The translations under genes and the position numbers were made by a program. Below the pieces are notes generated by a model. It made no database searches and was not told where the DNA came from. It saw nothing but the letters and a program-made list of their open reading frames with translations. This document shows, piece after piece, positions 45,191-56,019 of a stretch of 64,000 nucleotides of DNA; within the stretch, counting starts at the first letter, position 1, and every line of letters starts with the position of its first letter. Source of the stretch: Arthrobacter sp. PAMC 25486 (GTDB taxonomy: Bacteria > Actinomycetota > Actinomycetes > Actinomycetales > Micrococcaceae); assembly GCF_000785535.1 (NCBI RefSeq), contig NZ_CP007595.1, forward strand, positions 3,866,439-3,930,438, given 5' to 3'.

Positions 45191-47728
45191 ATGGATATGT
45201 TGTTTGACCCTTACCCCCAGAAGCCCAAGCCCACGCTCAGCGCAGGAGCCGGAGTGCCCGTGTGGCAGCCCTTTGAGCAGGACGATCCCGGCGCCGACAT
45301 GCCCGAATTCGGTGAGGGCGGCCCGGTGCCGGTCAGCGCCGCGGGTGCCGGTGCCGCGTCGGGGACCGGAGCCACGAGCCGTTGGCCGGATGCGGGCAGC
45401 CTGTTGCAGGGGATGAACCCGCAACAGGAAGAGGCCGTGGTGCACACCGGCGGGCCGCTGCTGATTGTGGCAGGTGCCGGGTCCGGAAAGACGCGGGTGC
45501 TCAGCCACCGGATCGCATACCTGCTGGCCACCGGTCAGGCCCATCCGGGTCAGATCCTGGCCATCACCTTCACGAACAAGGCCGCCGCTGAAATGCGTGA
45601 GCGGATTGAAGCGTTGATCGGTGATGCGGCGAAGAGCATGTGGATTTCCACGTTCCACTCGTCGTGCGTGCGGATTTTGCGCCGTGAGGCGAAGGTCATT
45701 GGCTTGAACACAAACTTCTCCATCTATGACTCGGCCGATTCGCTGCGCCTGATCACGCTGGTGGTCAAGGGGCTGGACATTGACCCGAAGAAGTTCACGC
45801 CGAAGTCCATCATGCACAAGATTTCAGCGTTGAAGAATGAGCTCATCGACGACGATGAAAACTCCATGAACACGAACTTCAAGGACCCCTTCGCCGCAGC
45901 TGTGGCCGAGGTGTACAAGGGGTACACGCAGCGGCTGCGCCAGGCCAACGCCATGGACTTTGACGACCTGATCGCCCAGACCGTGTACCTGTTCCGGGCC
46001 TTCCCCGGCGTGGCCGACTACTACCGGCGCCGTTTCCGGCACGTCCTTGTCGACGAATACCAGGACACCAACCACGCCCAGTACGCACTGGTCAAGGAAA
46101 TCGTGGGGACCGACGCCGGGGAGACCGGGATTGAGCCCGCCCAGCTGACGGTTGTGGGCGACTCCGACCAGTCCATTTATGCCTTCCGTGGCGCGGACAT
46201 TCGCAACATCGTGGAGTTTGAGCAGGATTATCCCAGCGCGGCAACCATCAAACTGGAGCAGAACTACCGCTCCACCCAGAACATTCTCAGCGCCGCCAAC
46301 GCCGTCATCTCCCGCAACCCCAACCGCCGTGAAAAGCGCTTGTGGACGGCCGAGGGTGATGGAGAAAGGATCATTGGTTACGTTGCCGAGTCCGAGCACG
46401 ATGAGGCCAGCTTCATCGCCAAGGAGATTGACCGGCTGCAGGATGAAAGCGACATCCGCCCCGGCGACGTTGCCATTTTCTACCGCACCAACGCGCAGTC
46501 GCGTGCCATTGAGGACATCCTTGTCCGTGTTGGCCTGCCGTACCGCGTGGTGGGCGGCACCCGATTCTACGAGCGCAAGGAAATCAAGGACGCTCTGGCC
46601 TACCTGCGCGCCTTGGTCAACCCGGACGACGACGTCAACCTGCGCCGGATTCTCAACGAACCCAAGCGCGGCATCGGCGACCGTGCCGAAGGCGCCGTGG
46701 CAGCCCTGGCCGAGCGCGAGCGAATCTCCTTCTCCGGCGCCCTGGCCCGCGCCGACGAGGCGCCGGGCATTGCCTCACGCTCATTGAACGCCGTCAACGC
46801 CTTTGCAAAAATGATGGGTGATTTGGGCGAGATTGCGGCCACCGAGAGCCCAGCCACGGCGCTTGAAGCCGTCCTGGAACAGTCGGGATACCTGGAAGCG
46901 CTGCGTACCTCAACGGATCCACAGGATGAGTCGCGCGTGGAAAACCTGGCGGAACTGGTCGCCGTCGTGCGTGAATTCGGCCAGGACAATCCGGAAGGGA
47001 CGCTGGGGGAGTTCCTGGAACAGGTCTCGCTCGTGGCCGATGCCGACCAGATCCCGGACGCACCCGGCGGCTCGGAAGCCGAGGCTGCCGCGGCGGTGGC
47101 CGAGGCCAAGCGCCTGGGCGTGGTGACGTTGATGACGCTGCACACCGCCAAGGGACTGGAATTCCCTGCGGTGTTCCTGACCGGCATGGAGCAGGGATTG
47201 TTCCCGCATTCGCGCTCCGCCACGGATCCCAAGGAGCTGGCCGAGGAACGTCGGCTGGCCTATGTGGGGCTCACGCGTGCCCGCGAACGGCTCTACATCA
47301 CCCGCTCCGAGGTGCGCAGCATGTGGGGGCAAAGCCAGTACAACCCCGCCAGCCAGTTCATTGACGAAGTGCCGGAAGAGCTGATCGACTGGAGGCGTGA
47401 AGGCACCGCCCGGATGGCTCCTGCGGCAGGAGGCTTTGGCACCAGCCGCTACTCGGGCTCGTCCTGGGGAGCCGGGACTGCCGTGGGCGGGCGCGATGCG
47501 GGCCTGCTGCCGCCCAGCATTTCCACTCGCAACACCGCGGGCCGGGTGCAGCCCCAGAAGGAAGTCATTTCCGTTGCTGTTGGCGACCGGGTCAACCACA
47601 CGAGCTTCGGAAGCGGAACGGTGCTGGAAATTACCGGCGCGGGGGACAAATCCGTGGCCAAGGTGCGTTTTGAGATTGGTGAGAAGCGGCTGCTGCTGCG
47701 GTATGCGCCGCTGGTCAAAGAAGAGTAG
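45191..47728 (+). CDS. pcrA: ATP-dependent DNA helicase PcrA/UvrD
   Basis: An 845-residue superfamily 1 helicase for repair and replication restart. Walker A AGAGSGKT is at 94-101, TFTNKAAAEM next, Walker B VDEYQDTN, motif III GDSDQSIYAFRGAD, motif IV LEQNYRST and motifs V/VI LMTLHTAKGLEF and AYVGLTRARERLYIT. The first 70 residues are a poorly conserved extension and the last 70 include the Tudor-like C-terminal domain (GDRVNHTSFGSGTVLEI) seen in PcrA. Confidence 0.95.
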   Translation: MDMLFDPYPQKPKPTLSAGAGVPVWQPFEQDDPGADMPEFGEGGPVPVSAAGAGAASGTGATSRWPDAGSLLQGMNPQQEEAVVHTGGPLLIVAGAGSGKTRVLSHRIAYLLATGQAHPGQILAITFTNKAAAEMRERIEALIGDAAKSMWISTFHSSCVRILRREAKVIGLNTNFSIYDSADSLRLITLVVKGLDIDPKKFTPKSIMHKISALKNELIDDDENSMNTNFKDPFAAAVAEVYKGYTQRLRQANAMDFDDLIAQTVYLFRAFPGVADYYRRRFRHVLVDEYQDTNHAQYALVKEIVGTDAGETGIEPAQLTVVGDSDQSIYAFRGADIRNIVEFEQDYPSAATIKLEQNYRSTQNILSAANAVISRNPNRREKRLWTAEGDGERIIGYVAESEHDEASFIAKEIDRLQDESDIRPGDVAIFYRTNAQSRAIEDILVRVGLPYRVVGGTRFYERKEIKDALAYLRALVNPDDDVNLRRILNEPKRGIGDRAEGAVAALAERERISFSGALARADEAPGIASRSLNAVNAFAKMMGDLGEIAATESPATALEAVLEQSGYLEALRTSTDPQDESRVENLAELVAVVREFGQDNPEGTLGEFLEQVSLVADADQIPDAPGGSEAEAAAAVAEAKRLGVVTLMTLHTAKGLEFPAVFLTGMEQGLFPHSRSATDPKELAEERRLAYVGLTRARERLYITRSEVRSMWGQSQYNPASQFIDEVPEELIDWRREGTARMAPAAGGFGTSRYSGSSWGAGTAVGGRDAGLLPPSISTRNTAGRVQPQKEVISVAVGDRVNHTSFGSGTVLEITGAGDKSVAKVRFEIGEKRLLLRYAPLVKEE

Positions 47729-47739
47729 AGCCGAGAATA

Positions 47740-47752
47740 CGTAATAATTACG
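47740..47752. promoter_or_regulatory. Small AT-rich palindrome upstream of surface protein gene
   Basis: CGTAA-TAA-TTACG lies in an AT-rich 93-bp gap after pcrA. TATTAT (near 47777) and TAATAT (near 47790) are candidate -10 elements. It could be an operator; no T-run follows directly. Confidence 0.35.
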
Positions 47753-47821
47753 GATGGCTTTTGTAGTGAGTCACACTATTATTCTGAGGTAATATACAAC
47801 CGCATACTTTTGAGGAACGTC

Positions 47822-50800
47822 ATGGCCTCGCGTCTCCGCTCCACCTTTGTCATGGGCATTTTACTTGCCCTCGTTTTCAGCCTGGCATCGGTGGGGGTGG
47901 TGATACCGCAAGCCCGGGCCGCCACCGCGGCGGTAGAAGTGACAACCGACTTGGGCACCGTCGTCGTCGAGGATGCACCAGCCCCCATCGTGCTGTCGCC
48001 GTCGAGACTTCCGAATCCACAGGTTGGTGTTGCCTACTCGCAAGAAATCAGTGCCACAGGCGGTACACCGCCCTACAGCTACGCCCTCAGCGCGGGTGCC
48101 CTTCCTCCCGGCCTTAACTTCAGCGGCTCAGGCACCCTTTCTGGCATGCCCACGCAGAGCGGCTCGTTCAATGTCAGTTTCACCGCCACCGATTCCACCG
48201 GGGCGACGGCGACGGGCAGCTATGATGCGTGGGTGTACCCACGGGTCATTGAGATTAGACCCACCGCATTGCCGCCGCTGCAAGTTGGTTCGTTCTTTTC
48301 GGCAACCGTTTCCGCCTCCGGCGGAACCGCTCCGTACACCTACCGCATGGTTAACTCGAATGACGGTGGCTTGGGGCCACCCGGGCTGTCGATATCCGCA
48401 GGCGGGGTGCTTTCCGGCACTCCCACCACAGCCGGACCCTACGACTTCACGGTCTGGGTTGATGATTCCAGCACGGGGAACGCGAGCGACACGGAGTTCG
48501 GTAGGATCTACAAGGGTACCGTGGCTCCCGTCCCCGCCCCCGTCCTGGTGATGGAGACGGCAACAGTTCCTGGCGGCACCGTGGGCGTCGCCTACAGCAG
48601 CACGGTGACTGCCGCAGGCGGAACCCCGCCCTACACCTACTCCGTCTTTGCAGGCCCCCTGCCCGCAGGACTGGCCCTCAACACCTCAACCGGCGTCATC
48701 TCCGGCACACCCACCAACGCGGGCACGTCCGGCTTTGGCATCCAAGTGGCTGACGGCGCCGGCGCAACGGCCGCGTCACCGATCTACTCGGTGGCATTCG
48801 CCGCGCCCTTCGTGGGCGTTGACCCGTTCACGCTTCCCCGGCCGCAGGTCGGCGCGGCTTATTCGGTGCAGCTAACCGCCAACGGCGGCACGGCCCCCTA
48901 CTCCTTTACATCGCCGGACTTGCCGGCCGGCCTGACACTATCCCCTGCCGGGCTGCTTGCAGGGACGCCCACCACCTCCGGCAGATATAGCACTGCCATC
49001 ACGGCCACGGATTCCAGCACCGGCCAGAGAGCCCCGTTCAGCGGCAGCCGGATGTACTCCGGAACCATCGCCGACGCGACCTCGCTGACGGTCTCCCCGG
49101 ATTCGCTGCCGGCTGGCACTGCCTACGTGGACTACCAGCAGACACTGGCGGCGTCGGGCGGGACGGCCCCCTACACGTACTCCGTCTCGCCCGGCCTGCC
49201 GGCAGGCATATCGTTGTCCACCGATGGAGTCCTGTCCGGCACGCCAACAGAGGTCGGGTCGTTTGACTTCAGTGTCACGGCACGGGACAGCAGCATTGCC
49301 TTGCAACTCACTGCCGCCAGGAACTACACCCTTGTTATCGCCGCGCCCGCTATTGTTCTCACCAGGCCCTCGCTATCTGGAGCCACTGCAGGCGTGGGCT
49401 ACACGAGCGAGCTGGCGGCAAGCGGTGGCGCAGCCCCCTATACGTACGCGGTTTCCTCGGGCAGCCTGCCCGCCGGGCTCCAGCTCCGTAGTGACGGTCA
49501 AATCTCCGGAACCCCGTCGGCCCACGGCACATCCGGGTTCACTGTCACCGCCACGGACAGCAATGGCTTCACCGGCTCAAAGTCCTTCACGCTCCTGGTC
49601 ATGCCCGTCCCGCTCTCGGTCCTGCCGTCCGCCCTGCCGATTCCCACCTCAGGGGAGGCCTATGCAGGGCAGCTGAATGCGAGCGGCGGAATTCCTCCGT
49701 ACTTGTGGACGCTGACGCAGGGTGCGCTACCCGATGGCCTGTCACTGGACGGCGCCACGGGAGCCATTTTTGGAACCCCGACGGCGGTGGGCAGCTTCAC
49801 ATTCACCGCCACCGTTGACGACGCCGGAGCCTCCCCTTTCCATGGCACCGCCAGCGCCGATTACATCTTGGTGATTCCGTCAGTTCCGTTGGAACTGAGT
49901 GGCTCGCTGCCACAGGCCCACTTGGGCGAAGCCTATACCGGCGCCCTCGCGGGAACCGGCGGAACAGGCCCCTACACCTTTGCACTGCAGCCAGGTGCCA
50001 CCCTGCCGGCAGGACTGTCGCTCGCCGGCAATGGCCTGCTGACGGGAACCCCGGAAGTTGCCGGAACCTTCGGGCTGCCGTTGGTCCTGACCGACGCCTA
50101 CGGCTCTGCCAGCAATGCCACCGGGCAGCTCATCGTGGCGCCGGCCATCGGAATTTCCCCGACCATACTTCCGGACGGCACCACCGGCACTGCCTATGAA
50201 CAGCAGCTCACGGCCGATGGCGGGACCGCACCGTACACCTTTGCGGTCACTTTGGGGATCCTGCCGACAGACCTCGAACTTTCTGCCGACGGTCTGTTGT
50301 CTGGAACCCCTGTAACGCATGGCAGCGCATCCTTCACCGTTACGGCGACTGATGCGGATGGTTTCCCTGGCGTCATGAGCTACACGCTTTCTGTTGCTCC
50401 GGCAGACCTGGTATTGGGTCCGGAGCAGCTGTCTGTTCCGGCGGCCGGGGAGCCTTACTCCGCACAGCTTTCAACGAGCGGCGGCATCGGCCCGTTCAGC
50501 TATGCGCTCACCTCCGGTGCGTTGCCCACGGGCTTGTCCCTTGACGCTGCCAACGGGCTCATTACGGGAACTCCGACGGTGGTGGGCAGCTTTGACTTCA
50601 CGGTAACGTCCACCGACACTGCCACGGCGGGTCTGGAAGCTGTGACCATCAGCCGTGAGTACGCCCTGGTGGTGCCGTCGGTGCCCCTGAACCTGGTCGG
50701 CACCCTTCCACAGGCCCACGTGGGGGATGCCTACACGGGTGCACTCGCGGCCGAGGGCGGCATGGGCCCGTATACCTTCGCCCGGCAGCCCGGCGCGGCA

Positions 50801-52108
50801 CTGCCGGACGGGCTGTCACTGGCCGACAACGGCCTGCTGACAGGTATTCCCGAAGGTGCCGGGGACTTCGAGCTGTACGTAATACTGACCGATGTCTACG
50901 GTTCCCAGAGCAACGCCACGGCTTCACTGGCCATTGCACCCATGGTGGTCCTTGACCCCGGCACCCTCCCGGGCGGCCAGGCCGGCACGTCCTATTCACA
51001 GCAGCTCTCAGCCGCCGGCGGCACGGGGCCGTACACCTTTGCCGTTACCTCAGGGGAACTGCCGGCAGGCCTTGAACTATCTGCCGACGGCCTGTTGTCT
51101 GGAACCCCTGTATCCCATGGCAGCGCATCCTTCACCGTCACGGCGACTGATGCGGACGGTTTCCCTGGCACCATAAGCTACACGCTTTCGGTTACTCCGG
51201 CAGACCTGGTGCTGGGTCCTGACCAGCTTCCTGTTCCCACTGCGGGCACCCCCTATTCGGCACAGTTGTCCATGGCCGGCGGCATCGGCCCGTTCACCTT
51301 CGCGCTCACGGCAGGCTCCCTGCCCACGGGACTGTCCCTTGACTCGGCCACCGGGCTCATTTCGGGAACTCCGACGGCGGTGGGCAGCTTTGACTTCACG
51401 CTCACCACCACGGACGACGGCAGCATGGCTGCAGGTGTTCCCGACCCGTCGGGGCCCGCCACTTTCAAGGCCGACCCCGCAGCAGCCAAGGCATCCCTGG
51501 TTGTCCTGGCAGATGCCGCATCTGTCAGCAAAAGCTACACAGTTGCTGTGCAATCTGCAGCGCTGGGATTGGAAAGCGAACTGCCCGACGGTCAGGTGGG
51601 TGAAGGCTACTCGACGCAGCTGGCAGCAACTGGCGGAGTGGGACCATACACCTACACCCTCAGCCCAGATGCCATTTTGCCCCGTGGACTTGCGCTGGGC
51701 AACAACGGGATCTTGAGCGGGGAACCGGAAGCTTCCGGTGCCAGCACATTTGAGGTCATCGTTGCAGATTCGCAGGGTTCCACAAGCACAGTTTCCGCTG
51801 CGTTGCGCATCGCACCGGCAGCAGTGGCGCCAACACCAAAGCCGTTGCCCAAGCCGACGGGAACGCCGACTCCCACACCCACACCCACAGGGGCGCCCAG
51901 CGCGAGCGCCATGCCGGCGCCGACAACTCCAGCATCAGCGACTACCACCGCAGCTGTGAGTGCAACCGCCACTGCGCCGGCAAGTTCCGGAGCCGGACTG
52001 GCCCGGACGGGCGCCAACGGCACCACGTGGCTGCTGGCGGTCGGCGGCATTGCCGTGCTGGGAGGTCTGGCGACCACGTTCCTAGTGCGTCGGCGCAACA
52101 AGCACTGA
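47822..52108 (+). CDS. Large cell-wall-anchored surface protein with 14 Ig-like (He_PIG) repeats
   Basis: A 1428-residue protein. A signal peptide (about 1-34, ending ARAA) is followed by about 14 putative Ig domains of 85-95 residues with the consensus GTAYSxxLxAxGGTxPYTYxxxxGxLPxGLxLxxxGxLSGTPTxxG in short pieces. Domains 8-10 and 11-13 form a duplicated three-domain block, nearly identical at DNA level near 50280-50410 and 51070-51200. A Pro/Thr-rich linker (about 1340-1390) leads to LARTG, a transmembrane helix and RRRNKH, i.e. an LAxTG sorting signal as used by class E sortases. GAGG precedes the ATG. Probable role: adhesion or a cell-surface stalk. Confidence 0.92.
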   Translation: MASRLRSTFVMGILLALVFSLASVGVVIPQARAATAAVEVTTDLGTVVVEDAPAPIVLSPSRLPNPQVGVAYSQEISATGGTPPYSYALSAGALPPGLNFSGSGTLSGMPTQSGSFNVSFTATDSTGATATGSYDAWVYPRVIEIRPTALPPLQVGSFFSATVSASGGTAPYTYRMVNSNDGGLGPPGLSISAGGVLSGTPTTAGPYDFTVWVDDSSTGNASDTEFGRIYKGTVAPVPAPVLVMETATVPGGTVGVAYSSTVTAAGGTPPYTYSVFAGPLPAGLALNTSTGVISGTPTNAGTSGFGIQVADGAGATAASPIYSVAFAAPFVGVDPFTLPRPQVGAAYSVQLTANGGTAPYSFTSPDLPAGLTLSPAGLLAGTPTTSGRYSTAITATDSSTGQRAPFSGSRMYSGTIADATSLTVSPDSLPAGTAYVDYQQTLAASGGTAPYTYSVSPGLPAGISLSTDGVLSGTPTEVGSFDFSVTARDSSIALQLTAARNYTLVIAAPAIVLTRPSLSGATAGVGYTSELAASGGAAPYTYAVSSGSLPAGLQLRSDGQISGTPSAHGTSGFTVTATDSNGFTGSKSFTLLVMPVPLSVLPSALPIPTSGEAYAGQLNASGGIPPYLWTLTQGALPDGLSLDGATGAIFGTPTAVGSFTFTATVDDAGASPFHGTASADYILVIPSVPLELSGSLPQAHLGEAYTGALAGTGGTGPYTFALQPGATLPAGLSLAGNGLLTGTPEVAGTFGLPLVLTDAYGSASNATGQLIVAPAIGISPTILPDGTTGTAYEQQLTADGGTAPYTFAVTLGILPTDLELSADGLLSGTPVTHGSASFTVTATDADGFPGVMSYTLSVAPADLVLGPEQLSVPAAGEPYSAQLSTSGGIGPFSYALTSGALPTGLSLDAANGLITGTPTVVGSFDFTVTSTDTATAGLEAVTISREYALVVPSVPLNLVGTLPQAHVGDAYTGALAAEGGMGPYTFARQPGAALPDGLSLADNGLLTGIPEGAGDFELYVILTDVYGSQSNATASLAIAPMVVLDPGTLPGGQAGTSYSQQLSAAGGTGPYTFAVTSGELPAGLELSADGLLSGTPVSHGSASFTVTATDADGFPGTISYTLSVTPADLVLGPDQLPVPTAGTPYSAQLSMAGGIGPFTFALTAGSLPTGLSLDSATGLISGTPTAVGSFDFTLTTTDDGSMAAGVPDPSGPATFKADPAAAKASLVVLADAASVSKSYTVAVQSAALGLESELPDGQVGEGYSTQLAATGGVGPYTYTLSPDAILPRGLALGNNGILSGEPEASGASTFEVIVADSQGSTSTVSAALRIAPAAVAPTPKPLPKPTGTPTPTPTPTGAPSASAMPAPTTPASATTTAAVSATATAPASSGAGLARTGANGTTWLLAVGGIAVLGGLATTFLVRRRNKH

Positions 52109-52127
52109 CGGGCGAAGCATCTGATCG

Positions 52128-52172
52128 TTTGGGTATGCGCTGCACCGGAACCCGGTGCGGCGCATGCCCAAA
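52128..52172 (+). terminator. 20-bp hairpin after surface protein gene
   Basis: Left arm 52128-52147 pairs fully with 52153-52172 (two G-U pairs) around a 5-nt loop. It starts 20 bp after the stop. It has no T-run, but its strength suggests termination or mRNA protection. The rest of the gap to sucC (52173-52419) holds no gene. Confidence 0.75.
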
Positions 52173-52419
52173 GCGCCGCAGCAGGCTGGCCACGCGGGTG
52201 GCGGCGGGACGTCCGCCCGGGCGAGGAACCACCCACGGCAGGCCAATAATGCAAGGCCGGTCACGCCGTCGTGCGTTCAAAGAGGCGGAGTGTGAGGCGA
52301 ATAACCGGACATTACTGTGGTGAATGGGCCAAGTATGTGCTTCACCTGTGAGACGGTAATGTGTGGAAGGGGTCAACGCCCCTCACAATCACTACTTCGA
52401 CGTAGAAGGACACAAACCC

Positions 52420-53589
52420 GTGGACCTGTTTGAATACCAGGCGCGCGACATGTTTGAGGCTCACGGAGTTCCCGTGTTGGCCGGCATCGTGGCGCACACC
52501 CCTGAAGAAGCAAAGGCAGCAGCCGAGAAGATTGGCGGCGTAACAGTCGTCAAGGCACAGGTAAAGGTCGGTGGCCGCGGCAAGGCCGGCGGCGTCAAGG
52601 TAGCAAAGAATGCCGATGAGGCATTCAAGTACGCTTCTGACATCCTCGGCATGGACATCAAGGGCCACACCGTGAACACGGTCATGATCGCCCAGGGTGC
52701 AGACATCGCCGAGGAGTTCTACTTCTCCGTGCTGCTGGACCGTGCCAACCGCAACTACCTGGCCATGTGCTCGGTAGAAGGCGGCATGGAGATCGAGGAA
52801 CTTGCAGTCGAGCGCCCCGAGGCACTGGCACGCGTTGCCGTTGACCCCGCGGTTGGCATCGACGCTGCAAAGGCCGATGAAATCGTGGCAACTGCAGGCT
52901 TCAACGCCGAGCTCGCCCCGAAGGTTGCCGCAACCATCATCAAGCTGTGGGACGTCTTCAAGAACGAAGACGCCACCCTGGTTGAGGTCAACCCGCTGGT
53001 TCTCACCGGCGCCGGTGACATCGTGGCCCTGGACGGCAAGGTCTCACTCGATGAGAACGCCGACTTCCGTCACCCGCATCACCTGGAGCTCGAAGATGCT
53101 GCAGCAGCTGACCCGTTGGAGGCCAAGGCCAAGGCCGCGGACTTGAACTACGTCAAGCTCGACGGCGAAGTTGGCGTCATCGGCAACGGTGCCGGCCTGG
53201 TCATGTCCACCCTGGACGTTGTTGCCTATGCAGGCGAAAACCATGGCGGCGTCAAGCCCGCCAACTTCCTGGACATCGGCGGTGGAGCATCCGCAGAGGT
53301 CATGGCCGCTGGTTTGGACGTCATCCTCAACGACCCCCAGGTCAAGAGCGTGTTCGTGAACGTCTTCGGCGGCATCACCGCCTGTGACGCCGTTGCCAAG
53401 GGCATCGTCGGCGCGCTGGCCGAGCTCGGTTCAGCTGCCAACAAGCCGCTGGTTGTCCGCCTCGACGGCAACAACGTTGAAGAAGGCCGCCGCATCCTCA
53501 ACGAAGCCAACCACCCGTTGGTCACCCTGGCCGCCACGATGGACGAGGGCGCCGACAAGGCTGCCGAACTCGCCCACGCTGCAAAGTAG
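52420..53589 (+). CDS. sucC: Succinyl-CoA synthetase, beta subunit
   Basis: A 389-residue ADP-forming subunit of the TCA-cycle enzyme, which makes ATP/GTP from succinyl-Co[20 protein letters not shown], the ATP-grasp [23 protein letters not shown], and [11 protein letters not shown] with [10 protein letters not shown] are hallmarks. GTG at 52420 has AGAAGGA upstream. sucD follows after 14 bp. Confidence 0.97.
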   Translation: MDLFEYQARDMFEAHGVPVLAGIVAHTPEEAKAAAEKIGGVTVVKAQVKVGGRGKAGGVKVAKNADEAFKYASDILGMDIKGHTVNTVMIAQGADIAEEFYFSVLLDRANRNYLAMCSVEGGMEIEELAVERPEALARVAVDPAVGIDAAKADEIVATAGFNAELAPKVAATIIKLWDVFKNEDATLVEVNPLVLTGAGDIVALDGKVSLDENADFRHPHHLELEDAAAADPLEAKAKAADLNYVKLDGEVGVIGNGAGLVMSTLDVVAYAGENHGGVKPANFLDIGGGASAEVMAAGLDVILNDPQVKSVFVNVFGGITACDAVAKGIVGALAELGSAANKPLVVRLDGNNVEEGRRILNEANHPLVTLAATMDEGADKAAELAHAAK

Positions 53590-53603
53590 AGGTTTAGAAA
53601 CTT

Positions 53604-54506
53604 ATGTCTATCTTCTTGACTAAAGACTCAAAGGTCATCGTCCAGGGCATCACCGGCGGCGAAGGCACCAAGCACACCGCCCTGATGCTCAAGGCCGGCA
53701 CCCAGGTAGTTGGCGGCGTGAACGCACGCAAGGCCGGCACCACGGTTGTCCACGGCGACGTTGAACTGCCCGTATACGGCACCGTTGCAGAAGCTGTTGC
53801 CGAGACCGGCGCAGACGTCTCCATCGTGTTCGTTCCCCCGGCATTCACCAAGGATGCCGTCGTTGAAGCCATCGAAGCCGGCGTTCCGCTGGTCGTTGTC
53901 ATCACCGAAGGCGTGCCGGTTCAGGACGCTGCCGAGTTCTGGGCGCTGGCCCAGTCCAAGGTTGACGCTTCCGGCAACCAGGTCACCCGCATCATCGGCC
54001 CGAACTGCCCCGGCATCATCACTCCCGGCGAAGCACTGGTTGGCATCACCCCGAACAACATCACGCAGAAGGGGCCGATCGGCTTGGTTTCCAAGTCCGG
54101 CACCCTGACCTACCAGATGATGTTCGAACTGCGCGACCTGGGCTTCTCCACCGCGATCGGCATCGGTGGCGACCCCGTCATCGGCACCACCCACATCGAC
54201 GCACTTGCTGCGTTCGAGGCGGACCCGGAGACCAAGGCCATCGTCATGATTGGTGAAATTGGTGGCGACGCTGAGGAGCGCGCAGCCGAGTACATCAAGG
54301 CCCACGTCACGAAGCCCGTTGTTGGCTACGTTGCCGGCTTCACCGCTCCTGAGGGCAAGACCATGGGCCACGCCGGCGCCATCGTCTCCGGCTCCGCAGG
54401 CACGGCCCAGGCCAAGAAGGAAGCCCTCGAGGCTGCCGGTGTCAAGGTTGGCAAGACGCCTTCCGAGACCGCAACGCTGCTGCGCGAAGTTTACGCAGCA
54501 CTGTAA
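53604..54506 (+). CDS. sucD: Succinyl-CoA synthetase, alpha subunit
   Basis: A 300-residue CoA-binding subunit. [26 protein letters not shown] and the phosphohistidine region (the family's His near 245; here [13 protein letters not shown]) are intact. It forms an operon with sucC and ends at a strong terminator. Confidence 0.97.
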   Translation: MSIFLTKDSKVIVQGITGGEGTKHTALMLKAGTQVVGGVNARKAGTTVVHGDVELPVYGTVAEAVAETGADVSIVFVPPAFTKDAVVEAIEAGVPLVVVITEGVPVQDAAEFWALAQSKVDASGNQVTRIIGPNCPGIITPGEALVGITPNNITQKGPIGLVSKSGTLTYQMMFELRDLGFSTAIGIGGDPVIGTTHIDALAAFEADPETKAIVMIGEIGGDAEERAAEYIKAHVTKPVVGYVAGFTAPEGKTMGHAGAIVSGSAGTAQAKKEALEAAGVKVGKTPSETATLLREVYAAL

Positions 54507-54530
54507 GGCTCTTCTCGCTTTAGGCTTTAG

Positions 54531-54575
54531 GCGCGGCCGCCCCCCCATTTTTGGTTGGGGCGGCCGCGCTTTTTG
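54531..54575 (+). terminator. Rho-independent terminator of sucCD
   Basis: A perfect 13-bp GC stem (54531-54543 with 54557-54569) and a run of TTTTT. Confidence 0.95.
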
Positions 54576-54587
54576 CTTCCGGTTGAC

Positions 54588-54602
54588 AAGTACGACGGCG
54601 TG
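54588..54602. repeat. Partial copy of the AAGTACGACG repeat
   Basis: AAGTACGACGGCGTG, identical to 17049-17063, followed by GGCGGCGCCTCA, which is also similar there. It lies between sucD's terminator and the convergent flavoprotein gene. Confidence 0.5.
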
Positions 54603-54648
54603 TCCCGGCCGCCGCTGATGGCGGCGCCTCAACAGCTCGGGTAGCTGC

Positions 54649-56019
54649 TCAGCTCAGCCGGGCCAGTCCCTCAAGCCCACGGGGGACCTGGGCCTTCAGA
54701 CGGTCGAGTACGTCACGCAGGGCCGGGGACCTGTCCCGTTCAGACGGAATTCCCGCGGGATTGATGGCAACGCCGTCGGCCCAGGCCTTGATGTCGGGTT
54801 CGGACCCGAAGGACATCGAGGCACGGGCTCCCAGGAGGTTCATGGACGCCCAGTCCGCCAGGGTGTTCGGATACGGAGTAGGAGGGCAGAGCCGATTCTT
54901 CTCCGAGTCGTCGCTGCGGGTGGCCTCCACGAACCCTGCGAGTGCCGCCCCGAAGCAGGGGAATCCCGCCCGGATGGGCTGCAAGGTGATGGCTGTTCGG
55001 CCCCAAATGGGTATGGTGGGCGGGTACTTCAGGCCTGACGCCGCACAGTGGACAATGACGGCATCCTTAGCTGCCGCAAGCGAGCCATCGTGGAGCGTGA
55101 TGCGCCCGGGCTCAACCCGGCTGACATGCCCCAGTCGGACCACGTGCTCGATGGTGCGCAGTTGTTCGAGTTCCCAGGTTGCCAGGGTGGGCGTTTTTGC
55201 CATGGTTGGCGCCACCGAGCGGTCGATGCGAAGCATGATGCCGGCGTCTTCCAGCCGCAGGAACAACTCCTCGAGCGATGCAGCTGCCACGGCCGACTCC
55301 ATGATGTCGGCGGCCGTGCCGAGGAATACTGCTGGATCCGGCTGAACCACTGCCCGGTTGAGCATCCAGGGTTCTCGCGGCCTGACCCAGCAAATATCTC
55401 CGGGGTCCACGCCGCGTGCCAAGAGCCAGATGCAGGCATCGGTCGCCGTCTTGCCCGAACCGACGACCACGTACTGGCTGGGCGCCTCCTCGAGGCGGGC
55501 GAGGCTGTTGACGGGAATGACGCGGGTGCCGGCCGCGACGTCGAACGGCGGTGGCGTATCGGCCGGAATGCTGGGGGAGAGGTATCGGGCGTCAACGATC
55601 CGGCACGCCGGCGGCACCTCATATCGCAGGCCCGAGATGCGGGAAAAAAATTGACGGGCCGCCGTGTACTCGCAATTGGAGAAGAACTCGACCCTGTCGG
55701 ACTCCAACATCCGCTCACTCAGGACATGGCCGTAATAGGCGCAGATCTCGGCGACGTCCGCTCGCTCGTGCAGGCCGGCCTCGGGGCCGTGGCGCTGCAC
55801 ACGGCCTCCGCCCAGCAGTGTGGATGCAACACCGTAGAACGCTGATGCCTGGTGCAGTCGGACGAATGGATAGTCCTCGAGCCAGTGCCCGCCAACCCAG
55901 TGGCGCCGGTCCACCAGGGCTACACGGATGTTGGAGTGGTCGATCAGCGCATCGGTGAACGCCATGCCCGTGGCACCTGCCCCGACCACGAGGTAGTCAG
56001 CCTGCACCACACGCGTCAT
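54649..56019 (-). CDS. FAD/NAD(P)-binding flavoprotein of unknown substrate
   Basis: A 456-residue protein. The FAD-binding Rossmann motif VVGAGATGMAFTDAL is at residues 11-25, with a second nucleotide-binding motif VVVGSGKTATDACIW near 190, as in FAD-dependent monooxygenases. DRRHWVGGHW follows the first motif. The BVMO fingerprint is not clear, so I leave it as a flavoprotein. It stands alone, convergent with sucD and divergent from the DUF4253 gene. Confidence 0.75.
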   Translation of the reverse strand: MTRVVQADYLVVGAGATGMAFTDALIDHSNIRVALVDRRHWVGGHWLEDYPFVRLHQASAFYGVASTLLGGGRVQRHGPEAGLHERADVAEICAYYGHVLSERMLESDRVEFFSNCEYTAARQFFSRISGLRYEVPPACRIVDARYLSPSIPADTPPPFDVAAGTRVIPVNSLARLEEAPSQYVVVGSGKTATDACIWLLARGVDPGDICWVRPREPWMLNRAVVQPDPAVFLGTAADIMESAVAAASLEELFLRLEDAGIMLRIDRSVAPTMAKTPTLATWELEQLRTIEHVVRLGHVSRVEPGRITLHDGSLAAAKDAVIVHCAASGLKYPPTIPIWGRTAITLQPIRAGFPCFGAALAGFVEATRSDDSEKNRLCPPTPYPNTLADWASMNLLGARASMSFGSEPDIKAWADGVAINPAGIPSERDRSPALRDVLDRLKAQVPRGLEGLARLS

